Of a DNA stretch of 64,000 nt, positions 1-7,517 are shown one piece after another. The notes under the pieces were generated by a model. It made no database searches, was not told the DNA's origin, and worked only from the letters and a program-made list of their open reading frames with translations. Both the position numbers and the translations under genes were made by a program. This stretch comes from Pseudooceanicola batsensis HTCC2597 (GTDB lineage Bacteria > Pseudomonadota > Alphaproteobacteria > Rhodobacterales > Rhodobacteraceae). The first letter of the stretch is position 1. Every line of letters begins with the position of its first letter. The stretch lies in the NCBI RefSeq assembly GCF_000152725.1, contig NZ_CH724131.1, forward strand, positions 1,103,856 through 1,167,855, in the 5' to 3' direction.

Positions 1-552
1 CGGTTCAGACGCTCCGAGCGGGCGCGGCTGATAGCGGCGCGCGCCCTCTCATCGGAAGAGCGCGAGAGGGCGACGGCGGCGCTCGTCACAGGTCTCGACC
101 GGATCGTGACCCTCGAGGCTGGCATGAACGTTGCCGTCTACTGGCCAATCCGCGGCGAACCTGATCTCCGCTCCTGGATGGAGAGGGCACATGCTGCTGG
201 TGCCCGGGTCCTGCTCCCTGTCGTCGTCGAAGAACACGCACCCGTTGAGTTCCACGCCTGGTCTCCGGGCTGCCGCATGACCCGCGGATTCTGGAACATC
301 TTGGTGCCGGCCGATCGAGAGGACCATGAGCCGGACATTGTCATCGCACCACTGGTGGGCGCCGACGAGAATCTTTACCGCCTCGGCAATGGCGGAGGTT
401 ACTATGACCGCACGCTGGCGCGGCGCGCCCCGCGGCCACGGGTTATCGGCGTCGGGTTCTCCGGCTGTCTCCTGCCGACCATCTACCCTATGCCCTGGGA
501 CGTGCCTATGAGCGAGGTGCTATTGTCGGATGGGACGCATTTGAAGCGATAG
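1..552 (+). CDS. 5-formyltetrahydrofolate cyclo-ligase family protein (5' end cut by window edge)
   Basis: The enzyme converts 5-formyl-THF to 5,10-methenyl-THF with ATP, a cytosolic folate salvage step. The frame is open from base 1 to a TAG at 550-552 (183 codons), close to the family's usual 180-200 residues, so only the first few residues are missing. The diagnostic motif RLGNGGGYYDRTLA lies near residues 130-143, and the family-typical end with GVGFSG and the PMPWDVPM segment is present. An internal ATG at 106 would drop the conserved N-terminal helix, so it is not taken as the start. It lies outside the island that begins near 1700. The family is clear; the exact substrate is inferred. 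Confidence 0.85.
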   Translation, partial: RFRRSERARLIAARALSSEERERATAALVTGLDRIVTLEAGMNVAVYWPIRGEPDLRSWMERAHAAGARVLLPVVVEEHAPVEFHAWSPGCRMTRGFWNILVPADREDHEPDIVIAPLVGADENLYRLGNGGGYYDRTLARRAPRPRVIGVGFSGCLLPTIYPMPWDVPMSEVLLSDGTHLKR

Positions 553-572
553 GGCGCTTGAGCGCCCGTCGG

Positions 573-1319
573 TCAGATTGCGAAGAACACCACCGTCAGC
601 ACAGCACCGATGCCGACGATCAGGGCGCGGAGAGATTCAGTGTCCCGTATGCGACGCGCCTGCCGGGCCCCGATGTATCCTCCCACCGTCGTCGAGATCG
701 CCAGGACCGCCGCAGACTCCCATGCGATCAGGCCGGCGGTCGCGTAGATCGTGACCGAGACCAAGGAGAGCACGGCGGAGAGCAGGTTCTTGAGGCCGTT
801 CATCCCGTGCAGGTTCTGGTAGCCGACCAGGCTGAACACTGCCAGCAACATGATCCCCAGCCCGGCGTTGAAGTAGCCGCCGTAGCCGGCCACGAGGAAG
901 ATCGCGAGAGCCGAGAGAGCCGGCCCGATCATCAGCCCCCTCGCGCGAACGACTGCCACGAGACGTGGCCCTGCGGCGAAGAGCAGCGTGGCAGTGAGCA
1001 GGAGCCAGGGAACGGTCCCGACGAAGGCTTCGCCGGGCGTGACCAACAGAAGACCCGCGCCCGCCAGCCCCCCAAAGGCCGCGACCGTGATAATGCTTCT
1101 CAGCCTTAGGCTTCCCTCGGCGTGGATGTCATAGCGGTAGGCCCAGGCACTCCCGATATAACCCGGTAGCGCGGTCAGTGTCGCCGTGGCGTTGGCTATG
1201 ATCGGAGGGACACCAAGCCAGATCAGGGCGGGGAAGCTGAGCAGTGTGCCGCCGCCGGCGATGGCATTGACGATGCCGGCGAGCAGGCCTGCGATGACAA
1301 GCACAATGATGGAAAGCAC
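573..1319 (-). CDS. Sulfite exporter TauE/SafE family permease
   Basis: An integral membrane protein of the TauE/SafE family (DUF81), which exports sulfite, sulfoacetate or other small organic anions. It is 248 residues, matching the family. Residues 5-25 are hydrophobic and include the conserved GIVNAIAGGGTLLSFPAL loop near residues 13-30; the second family repeat is seen as GGYFNAGLGIMLL around residue 155. The open frame extends upstream to 1613 with no membrane or family similarity. I take the GTG at 1317-1319, which follows a GAGGG ribosome site and puts the first helix at the N-terminus. It converges on the folate gene. The substrate cannot be told from sequence. Confidence 0.82.
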   Translation of the reverse strand: MLSIIVLVIAGLLAGIVNAIAGGGTLLSFPALIWLGVPPIIANATATLTALPGYIGSAWAYRYDIHAEGSLRLRSIITVAAFGGLAGAGLLLVTPGEAFVGTVPWLLLTATLLFAAGPRLVAVVRARGLMIGPALSALAIFLVAGYGGYFNAGLGIMLLAVFSLVGYQNLHGMNGLKNLLSAVLSLVSVTIYATAGLIAWESAAVLAISTTVGGYIGARQARRIRDTESLRALIVGIGAVLTVVFFAI

Positions 1320-1699
1320 TTTGATGCCCTCATGTTGAAGGCCTCTCGATATCCATCGATTGATTTGGTCTGAAAATTGGTCCAGAATGCAGAACGATTT
1401 CTTGCCGCCTGGCAACTTGAGCCGCGAATTGCGGAACTCCGCGGAAAACGTCATGGCGCTGCGGGGGAATGCCCCCGGGTCAGAACCAAGCCGCAGCATT
1501 AGCGAGGGCGAAGGGATGCTAAATTCACTCCTCCCGTCGGATACAGCAAGAGGTTCGCATCGGCATTGGGAGCCGGATTCCGCGTTGCTCACGGGCGAGA
1601 GCTTAAAGAGCACGGACCGGGCCGGGCCTACATTTTCGGCCTACAAGGGTTTTCTATCCGCACGACGAAGGCAACGAAATAAGGCAATTCGCTGCAATT

Positions 1700-1795
1700 C
1701 TATGATCCCTCGGCATTATCCATCATGGGTGCAACGGAAAGCCGTGCGGCCCGCTGGACGTCCGAAACCCCTTGTTTTGCTGGCTCTGCGCGCAT
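1700..1795 (-). pseudogene. dusA: 5' fragment of dusA, left att site of the island
   Basis: Read on the minus strand, an ATG at 1793-1795, preceded by an AGGTGA ribosome site, opens a 31-codon frame containing ARLSVAPMMD. That is the N-terminal strand and flavin-binding start of tRNA-dihydrouridine synthase A (normally RLSVAPMMDWTDRHC). Right after MMD the reading turns to unrelated residues and a stop at 1700-1702, so the gene is interrupted at the point where a known family of tyrosine integrases inserts. The core is about 1703-1726. A homologous fragment lies at 14855-14935 in the same orientation. The dusA body is not in the window. Confidence 0.75.
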
Positions 1796-1852
1796 GGTCA
1801 CCTGACCGGTCTTCCTCTGTTTTCGGGCCTTTTGCCCCCGTTTTCGGGGGTA

Positions 1853-1870
1853 GTGCAACAAATGTTGCAC
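1853..1870. repeat. Perfect palindrome GTGCAACA-AA-TGTTGCAC, probable integrase arm site
   Basis: An 8-base perfect inverted repeat with a 2-base spacer, between the left att core and the integrase. The same GGTGCAACA word occurs as a close direct pair beside both copies of the element's right end (3529-3548 and 14793-14813). This suggests binding sites for the integrase or an excision factor; function is inferred. Confidence 0.5.
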
Positions 1871-2051
1871 CGAATCCCGAATTGTTACACCGCCCTCCAG
1901 CTCCTTCGGAGCCTCGCCTCGTCGCTGCGAAGGCGAGGTCTCCGCCGGGTGCGCCGGTGAGATATCGAACCCTGGACAAAGTTCCGACCGGCGCGCGCCG
2001 CTCGGTTCGATCTCCCGACCATCGGCAACGATTTCCCGAAAGGAGACCCGG

Positions 2052-3165
2052 ATGGGTACCATCATGGCGCGCCAGAAGAAAGACGGCGCGAAGCGCTTCA
2101 CGGCGGTGATCCGCGAGAAGAAAGGCGGCAAGATCGTCCTCACGCTCAGCCAAGACCGAGCGGGGTCCGAAAGGCGAAGGCGCACTCGACCGGGCCGTCG
2201 CGGCGCGGCACCGCAAGACCTGGTCGGGCGTCATCCGGGAATACAGCGACGCCCCGCCGGAGACGTTCGGCAAGACGAAGACCGCGAATCTCGCGTAACT
2301 CCAGCGGCTCGATTTCGGAAAGATGATTGTCGAGGAGACCGGGGAACACGACTTCTTCCGCCTGGCTCGGGATCTTCTGCGGGGCGTGCAAGCCCCGCCG
2401 GCGAACCCTACGGCGGACTGTCCAGAGCATTACGCCCTGAAGCCTCGCATGCCCCAAACTGTCAACAGCTACATGGCGACGCTGCGCACGGTGGTGTCCT
2501 ACGGAGGTCCGATCAGCAAGGTCCGGATGCCGATCGGCGACTCCGAGAGTGCCATGCGCACGCTGAAGCACCAGCGAATGGTCGCTCGGTCGGCGGTTCG
2601 GACTCGCCGGCCTACGCTCGATGAGCTCGACAGGCTTCTGACCCACTTCCACAATCGCTACCTGGCCAACCGCCGAACAGTCCCGATGCACAAGGTGATC
2701 GGCGGCGCGATCACCCTCGCCCATCGTCAGGAGGCGTTGTGCTCCCTTCCCTGGAGGGACCTCGATGAAGAGAAGGCCCGCCTTATGATCCGAAACATGA
2801 AACACCCGCGCCAGACCCAGGGCAACGACATCGAAACGTGGGTCACGGCAGAGGGCATGAAACTCGTTTTGTCGATGTCTCGCAAGAAGGACCGGGTCTT
2901 TCCCTATAGCCCGGACACCATCAGTCGCCTCTTTACGGAAGCATGCCAGATCCTCGGCATCGAGGACCACCACTTCCACGATTTACGCCACGAGGCGATC
3001 TCCCGGTTTTTCGAGACCAGTCTCGGCGGTGGAAGCCGTGACGTCGTCATGAAGTATACCGGGCACTCTCCCGCTGGCAGCCTGTCCCGCTATATTCATG
3101 TGGAACAGATCGGCGACAAATACGCAGACTGGAGATGGGGGCCGATCTTGTTTACCCCGTTGTAG
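2052..3165 (+). pseudogene. Tyrosine recombinase (phage-type integrase), frameshifted and with an internal stop
   Basis: The N-terminus (MGTIMARQKKDGAKRFTAVI) is typical of integrases that start with an arm-binding domain. After LTLSQ near 2155 the family sequence continues in another frame (GALDRAVAARHRKTWSGVIREYSDAPPETF), which is then cut by TAA at 2296-2298. From ATG 2323 an uninterrupted 280-residue frame carries the catalytic domain: HRQE with the first Arg, the KHP lysine segment, FHDLRHE, TGHSPAGS and the nucleophile in RYIH near the C-terminus. So the catalytic half is intact but the full enzyme cannot be made without frame repair. It sits beside the left att site, as expected for an integrase. 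Confidence 0.8.
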
Positions 3166-3170
3166 AGATC

Positions 3171-3209
3171 ACCAAGGGGGGCCTCCAGCGATCCTGCCCC
3201 CCCCTTGGT
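3171..3209 (+). terminator. Hairpin directly after the integrase remnant
   Basis: ACCAAGGGGGG (3171-3181) pairs perfectly with CCCCCCTTGGT (3199-3209) over 11 bases, starting 6 bases after the integrase stop. It lacks a U-tract, so it may be a weak terminator or an RNA-stabilising hairpin. Confidence 0.5.
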
Positions 3210-3528
3210 CAATTGCCGATAGTGAACAGAGGCCGTGGGTAGTGTCCGAGGCGGAGGCAAACCTCTACGCGGCGCTGAAAACTGAAGACATGGCGACGTA
3301 ACTAACCGCAACCAGCCTCCGGCAAACCCGGTGCGGTTCAGAGAGGGTTTGCTCAGCATTGATGTAATCACCAGAGTTCCGCACGCCCTCGCGTAGGAGT
3401 AGTTCAATGCCAGCTCTGTCTGCTGCCCCTATGATCAACCCGCCGCTGGGAAGAGATGAAGGGAAGTGTTCGAATGGTAGCCGGATGCTATCCTCTGCAT
3501 GCGCTCGTAGCCGGCGAAATTGATTGAG

Positions 3529-3616
3529 GTGCAAGAATAGGTGCAACATAATTCGCATGCCAGCGTTTCGGCCAATAAAACAAGGCCTCTCAGGATTCCT
3601 CGGCACCATCCATCAC
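3529..3616. repeat. Copy 1 of the element right end with a dusA-type core
   Basis: The segment contains GGTGCAAGA/GGTGCAACA direct repeats, CAGCGTTT, an ATAAAACAAG tract and a core GATTCCTCGGCACCATCCAT at about 3593-3612. The same elements in the same order occur at 14793-14880. The core matches the dusA reading ATGGATGGTGCCGA on the minus strand. Beyond 3616 the homology to dusA stops and IS3 remnant sequence follows. I read it as the right end of a smaller, earlier or nested island. Confidence 0.6.
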
Positions 3617-3641
3617 CGTACTTGAGGTTCGAAGCCCCTGT

Positions 3642-3709
3642 CCTACCGACAATGGCTTCATCGAAGCGTTCAACAGCAAGCTCCAGACAAAATGCCTGAA
3701 CGCCCCTTG
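3642..3709 (+). mobile_element. IS3-family transposase remnant
   Basis: This short stretch translates as PTDNGFIEAFNSKLQTKCLNA. It matches the end of the DDE core of IS3-family OrfB proteins (consensus near PTDNAFIEAFNGRLRAECLN), including the catalytic Glu. Nothing of the rest of the transposase or terminal repeats is recognisable. It abuts the truncated att copy at 3616, so an IS event probably destroyed that junction. Confidence 0.6.
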
Positions 3710-3716
3710 GTCTATA

Positions 3717-4421
3717 CTACCACTGCACCTCTGGCGGTGCAGTGATCGGTCCGGCAGTCAGGATCCCGCAGGCCGAGATGATCAGGTTCTCGATCGCCAG
3801 TTCCGAGGACCAGAGCTTACCGCCGGTGGGATCCTGCTCAAACGCGGCCTCGCGCGCAGCCAACGTGGAGCCCATGAAGAGGTCCATAAAGATCAGCCGC
3901 TGGTTCAGGACCGACTTCGGGATGCCCGGCAGCAGCCGATAGATATGGTCGATGCAGCGCAGATAGCCCGAGTTCCGGTGCCCCGTGAGCGCCTGCATGA
4001 AGACACGCCGGTTGTTGATCTGCAGCCCCATGACGAAGCGCATATGTCCGGAACTGGCCCCCATGGCGCCGCCGCTGCCGACGCCGCGCGGCGTGGTCTC
4101 GACCTCGACGATCAGGCGGATGATCTCGGCGACCTCCCGTGGCCCGCCGGCGGCCTCGATCTCGTCCAGCCGCCGGATGCGGGCGCTGTCGCTCAGGTGC
4201 GCGCATTCGAGGATCAGCGCCCGGACAAGCGCATCCTTGGAGCCGAAGTAGTAATGGAGCGAGGCGTTGTTGCGCGCCCCCGCCTCGGCCACAATCTGGC
4301 GCACGGTCACGCCGTCGATTCCACGGGCCGAGAAGAGCTTCAGCGCGGCGTCCTTGATCCGCTCCGCCGCCGATTCCGCCTGGTCGTGCCTGCTGTCCTC
4401 TGTCCTTTGCCGCTGCGCCAT
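3717..4421 (-). CDS. TetR/AcrR family transcriptional regulator
   Basis: A 234-residue one-component repressor. Residues 20-65 form the TetR helix-turn-helix (ALKLFSARGIDGVTVRQIVAEAGARNNASLHYYFGSKDAL in pieces), followed by an all-helical ligand-binding domain. The start at 4421 follows GGAGGGA by 11 bases; the longer frame to 4676 overlaps the upstream dctM and has no family similarity. It is the last gene of a minus-strand run esterase-dctP-dctQ-dctM-tetR, so it probably controls that run and the divergent monooxygenase genes through palindromes at 8808-8839. Ligand unknown; likely the substrate or a CoA ester of the pathway (inference). Confidence 0.85.
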   Translation of the reverse strand: MAQRQRTEDSRHDQAESAAERIKDAALKLFSARGIDGVTVRQIVAEAGARNNASLHYYFGSKDALVRALILECAHLSDSARIRRLDEIEAAGGPREVAEIIRLIVEVETTPRGVGSGGAMGASSGHMRFVMGLQINNRRVFMQALTGHRNSGYLRCIDHIYRLLPGIPKSVLNQRLIFMDLFMGSTLAAREAAFEQDPTGGKLWSSELAIENLIISACGILTAGPITAPPEVQW

Positions 4422-4456
4422 GGCGTACCGTTCCCTCCGTTCACAGGCCGGATGCC

Positions 4457-5764
4457 TTACCCGAAGACAGCCGGAAGATACATGACCAGCCCCGGGAAAA
4501 GCACCAGCACGGCCAGAAGCACGAGGTCCATGACCAGGAACCACCAGATCCCGCGGAAAATGGCGGCAGTCGTGATATGCGACGGCACGATGCCCTTGAT
4601 GACGAAGACGTTCATCCCGATGGGCGGCGTGATCATCCCGATCTCCAGCAGCTTGGTCACGATGATCCCGAACCACAGCAGGTCGAAGCCCGCGCCATCG
4701 ATCACCGGCAGGATGATCGGCAGGGTCAGCAGCATCGCCCCGATCGGTTCAAGGAACATCCCCAGCAGCAGGTAGACGAGGATCACGCCCAGCAGGATCG
4801 TCATCGGCCCCGCGCCCGACGCGAGGATCGCCCCGCTCAGGAAATCGCCGGTGCCCGACAGTGCGAGGAACCGGGTCAGCAGGCTGGCGCCGACCCCGAT
4901 GATGATCAGCGCGCCGGTGGTCAGCACCGTCTCGGTGATGGCGTCGGTGAAGCGGCGTAGGGTAAAGCTGCCCTTCAGGATCGCCGTCAGCGTGGCCAGC
5001 GTGGCCCCGACGGCGCCCGCCTCGGTCGGGGTGAAGACCCCGCCGAACAGCCCCGAGAAGATGCCCAGCATGATCAGCAGCACCGGCCAGGTCTCGCGCA
5101 GCGCCGCGATCCGTTCGGACCACGAGGCGCGGTCGTCGGTCGAGGGGGCCAGCAACGGGTCCAGCGTCACCCGGATCATCACCACGGCGATATAGCCGAG
5201 CGCCGTCAGCACCCCCGCCGCGATGCCGCCAAGGAACAGGTGCGTCACCGGCACCTGGGCCACGATTCCATAAAGGATCATAATCACCGACGGCGGGATC
5301 AGCGCCCCGATGGTCCCGGCGACCGCCACCGTGCCCGTCGCGAGCTGCGGGTGATAGCCCGATTTCAGCATCTCCGGTACTGCGATCCGCCCCATGGTCG
5401 CCGAGCAGGCGATCGACGAGCCGGACACCGCCGCGAACCCCGCGCTGCCCAGAATGCTGGCGATCGCCAGGCCTCCTGGCAGCACCGAGAGCCACGCCCG
5501 CGCGGCCCGGAACAGCCCCTCGGTCAGCCGCGTCTGGTAGCTGATGAACCCCAGAAGCAGGAACATCGGCACCGAGGACAGCACCCAGTTGGCCGCGAAG
5601 TTGTGCGGGATCAGCCCCAACGAACCCCACGCGATGCGCCAGTTGGTGAGCTGCCACAGGCCGAGGAAGGACACGCCGATCAGTGCCACGCCGATGGGCA
5701 TCCGCAGCGCGATCAACACGATGAGAAGCCCGAGCACGGCGAGTCCCAGTTCCACCCCGGTCAT
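4457..5764 (-). CDS. dctM: TRAP transporter large permease subunit, DctM family
   Basis: The 12-helix ion-coupled subunit of a tripartite ATP-independent periplasmic transporter, 435 residues (usual about 430). Family landmarks include IALRMPIGVALIG near the N-terminus, the hairpin segment AGFAAVSGSSIACSATMGRIAVPEML around residues 110-140, GTIGALIPPSVIMILYG near 165, and TPPIGMNVFVIKGI near the C-terminus. The ATG overlaps the stop of dctQ by four bases (ATGA), indicating translational coupling. It works with the dctQ and dctP genes just upstream. Given the adjacent esterase and monooxygenase, a carboxylate or keto substrate is likely, but that is inference. Confidence 0.93.
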   Translation of the reverse strand: MTGVELGLAVLGLLIVLIALRMPIGVALIGVSFLGLWQLTNWRIAWGSLGLIPHNFAANWVLSSVPMFLLLGFISYQTRLTEGLFRAARAWLSVLPGGLAIASILGSAGFAAVSGSSIACSATMGRIAVPEMLKSGYHPQLATGTVAVAGTIGALIPPSVIMILYGIVAQVPVTHLFLGGIAAGVLTALGYIAVVMIRVTLDPLLAPSTDDRASWSERIAALRETWPVLLIMLGIFSGLFGGVFTPTEAGAVGATLATLTAILKGSFTLRRFTDAITETVLTTGALIIIGVGASLLTRFLALSGTGDFLSGAILASGAGPMTILLGVILVYLLLGMFLEPIGAMLLTLPIILPVIDGAGFDLLWFGIIVTKLLEIGMITPPIGMNVFVIKGIVPSHITTAAIFRGIWWFLVMDLVLLAVLVLFPGLVMYLPAVFG

Positions 5765-6270
5765 TGCGGCAGCTCCCGTCCGTCATCGCCGGTCACGTAG
5801 GTGGCGAAGCGCAGAACCAGCAGCGCCGTCATCAACCCCGCCCCCGCCGGCAGGGCGAAGTAGGCGGGCCACACCGGGATCGTCGAGGAGCCGCTGACCT
5901 GCGCCGTCCCGCCGCGGAAGGCATCCATCGCCGCGCCGAAGGTCCGCCATGTCAGCAGCCCCGTCACTGCCGCCGTCGGCAGCAGCATCACCCCTGCGAC
6001 GTGGCGCTGAACCCGCTGCGGCAACAGGTCGGTGACGAACTCGACCGAGATATGGGCCCGCCGCTCCTCGGCCAGCGCCAGCGGGATGAAGGCGGCGATG
6101 ACCATGTAGTAGTAGCTGACGAGCGTGAGCGTCGCGGGCAGCGGATGGCCGAAGAGATGGCGCAGGGCGACGGAGAGCGTCACCTGCAGCATCATCAAGG
6201 CCACGGCGAGGCCGGCCAGAGCCGAGCTCCACCGTGCGGCGCGCGAAAGGATGAACGAAAGGGTTTTCAT
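5761..6270 (-). CDS. dctQ: TRAP transporter small permease subunit, DctQ family
   Basis: The four-helix small membrane subunit (169 residues) that holds the large subunit and contacts the binding protein. Helices are near residues 15-35, 48-68, 88-108 and 130-150; the family segment PLALAEERRAHISVEFVTDLLP lies near residues 60-82. It overlaps dctM by four bases and follows dctP after a 51-base gap that contains a strong hairpin. Part of the dctPQM set in the island. Confidence 0.88.
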   Translation of the reverse strand: MKTLSFILSRAARWSSALAGLAVALMMLQVTLSVALRHLFGHPLPATLTLVSYYYMVIAAFIPLALAEERRAHISVEFVTDLLPQRVQRHVAGVMLLPTAAVTGLLTWRTFGAAMDAFRGGTAQVSGSSTIPVWPAYFALPAGAGLMTALLVLRFATYVTGDDGRELPQ

Positions 6271-6286
6271 GGGCGGCCCGTGCAGG

Positions 6287-6315
6287 TGCGGGGGCCCCGG
6301 ACGAGGGCCCCCGCA
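6287..6315 (-). terminator. Hairpin between dctP and dctQ
   Basis: TGCGGGGGCCC (6287-6297) pairs with GGGCCCCCGCA (6305-6315), 11 perfect pairs with a 7-base loop, just after the dctP stop on the minus strand. No U-tract is seen, so partial termination or protection of the dctP transcript from 3' decay is more likely than full termination. It would give more binding protein than permease. Confidence 0.6.
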
Positions 6316-6321
6316 TGTCTC

Positions 6322-7479
6322 TTACTTGACGCCGTACTGGCTGACGTCGACCTTCGAGAAGATCTCCTCCCAGTACAGATCGCCGTAGCCCTGTTCGGGA
6401 TCCGCCTCGCCGATCAGGCCGACCCATTTCTCCAGCAGCGCCGTGAAATCGTCGAGCATCTCCTCGCCGCGCTCCACGCCGTATTCCTCCTGAAAGTAGG
6501 CGACGGTCGACGCGCGGTCCTCGGCGATGAACTCCTGCGTGGCCTCGACCACGGCGTCATCCGCCTGCATGATCTCGACACCGTTCTCGCGCGCCGCGGC
6601 TTCCACCTCGGCCGCGCCCTCCTGGTAGCGTTGCGAGGTCCAGGCCGACCCGTGGGCCATCGCCTTCAGAAAATCGGTGCGCTGCTCTTCCGACAGCTCG
6701 TTCCAGCTGCTGATGTTCATGTTCGACATTGAGGCGAAATAGGCCCCCCCGGGGGCGCCCTTGGTGATGTGAGTGACGGAATCGCCCATGCCGAAGTTGT
6801 AGATGTCCGGCGTCGACAGGATGATGCAGTCCAGCACGCCCTGGTTCAGCGCCTCGAGCATCTCGTTGCCTGACATGGTGATCGGCGCGGCGCCGATCGC
6901 CTCGGACCAGCGCGCCCAGTTGGCCCCGCCGATGCGCAGCCGTGCGCCCTGCAGGTCCTCCATCGTGGCCACCGGTTTGGTGCAGTTCAGCACGTATTGC
7001 GGCGTGCCCGCGCCCCCGGTGAACACCTGGTTCTGCGCGGCGAATTCCTCGACGCACTCCGGACACTTGGTGAAGACGAACTCGGACACGGCGGCGGCGA
7101 AGGCCGGCCCCTGCACCTCGGTCGCGCCCTCGCCGAGGGTCTCGAGGATCATCGAGGATTCGATGATCAGGTTCGTGTGCGGGAACTCGGCCGGGAAATA
7201 GGGCGTCATCACGGTGCCCACGTCGGCCAGCCCCTCGCGCAGGCCGCCCATGGTCTCGGCCATGGAGAGCAGCGACATCGGGTAGACCTTGAGGGTCATG
7301 TCGCCGCCGGTCGCCTCGTTGAACTCTTCCGAGGCCCGTTCGCCCCCCTTCACGAGGTAGGACACCGGCGGATGCCCGATGGCAAAGCTCAGTTCGCGCG
7401 CCTGCGTCGCCCCGGCCAGCAGCCCGGTGCAGAGCGCCGCCGCGGAAACGGCGGTGGTCAGTCCTTTCAGTTGAGTCAT
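6322..7479 (-). CDS. dctP: TRAP transporter substrate-binding protein, DctP family
   Basis: Periplasmic solute-binding protein of 385 residues with a Sec signal peptide (MTQLKGLTTAVSAAALCTGLLAGATQA, cleavage near residue 27). Family features include the GGLREGLADVG segment near 80, MEDLQGARLRIGG near 180-192 with the conserved ligand-carboxylate Arg, and the GVLDCIILS helix. It has a CPEC pair near residue 130 and a further Cys before position 170, unusual but possibly a periplasmic disulfide. The start follows GGGAGGAAG; the frame upstream to 7560 is not used because it would bury the signal peptide. It lies 38 bases after the esterase and was probably co-transcribed with it. Confidence 0.92.
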   Translation of the reverse strand: MTQLKGLTTAVSAAALCTGLLAGATQARELSFAIGHPPVSYLVKGGERASEEFNEATGGDMTLKVYPMSLLSMAETMGGLREGLADVGTVMTPYFPAEFPHTNLIIESSMILETLGEGATEVQGPAFAAAVSEFVFTKCPECVEEFAAQNQVFTGGAGTPQYVLNCTKPVATMEDLQGARLRIGGANWARWSEAIGAAPITMSGNEMLEALNQGVLDCIILSTPDIYNFGMGDSVTHITKGAPGGAYFASMSNMNISSWNELSEEQRTDFLKAMAHGSAWTSQRYQEGAAEVEAAARENGVEIMQADDAVVEATQEFIAEDRASTVAYFQEEYGVERGEEMLDDFTALLEKWVGLIGEADPEQGYGDLYWEEIFSKVDVSQYGVK

Positions 7480-7517
7480 GGTCTTCCTCCCTATTTGACC
7501 TATGGTCGTTCTGTGGT

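Larger units (their letters stand above)
1320..2051. other. Intergenic region holding a TTGGTC direct repeat, dusA-like att site and arm-type repeats
   Basis: A non-coding stretch between the TauE gene and the integrase remnant. Two TTGGTC hexamers at 1365-1370 and 1377-1382 lie just upstream of the TauE start and could be an operator (weak). The dusA 5' fragment and a perfect palindrome are listed separately. Bases 1320-1690 are less GC-rich than the neighbouring genes. I see no other gene. Confidence 0.4.

Noticed and set aside
1320-1613. N-terminal extension of the TauE/SafE protein
   Set aside because: The extra residues lack membrane character, and a GTG with a ribosome site sits right before the first conserved helix.
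3592-3612. CCTCGGCACCA, which looks like the 3' end of a tRNA-Leu gene used as an att site
   Set aside because: No cloverleaf can be built upstream, and the opposite strand at the two other copies reads the DusA N-terminus, a better explanation of the core.
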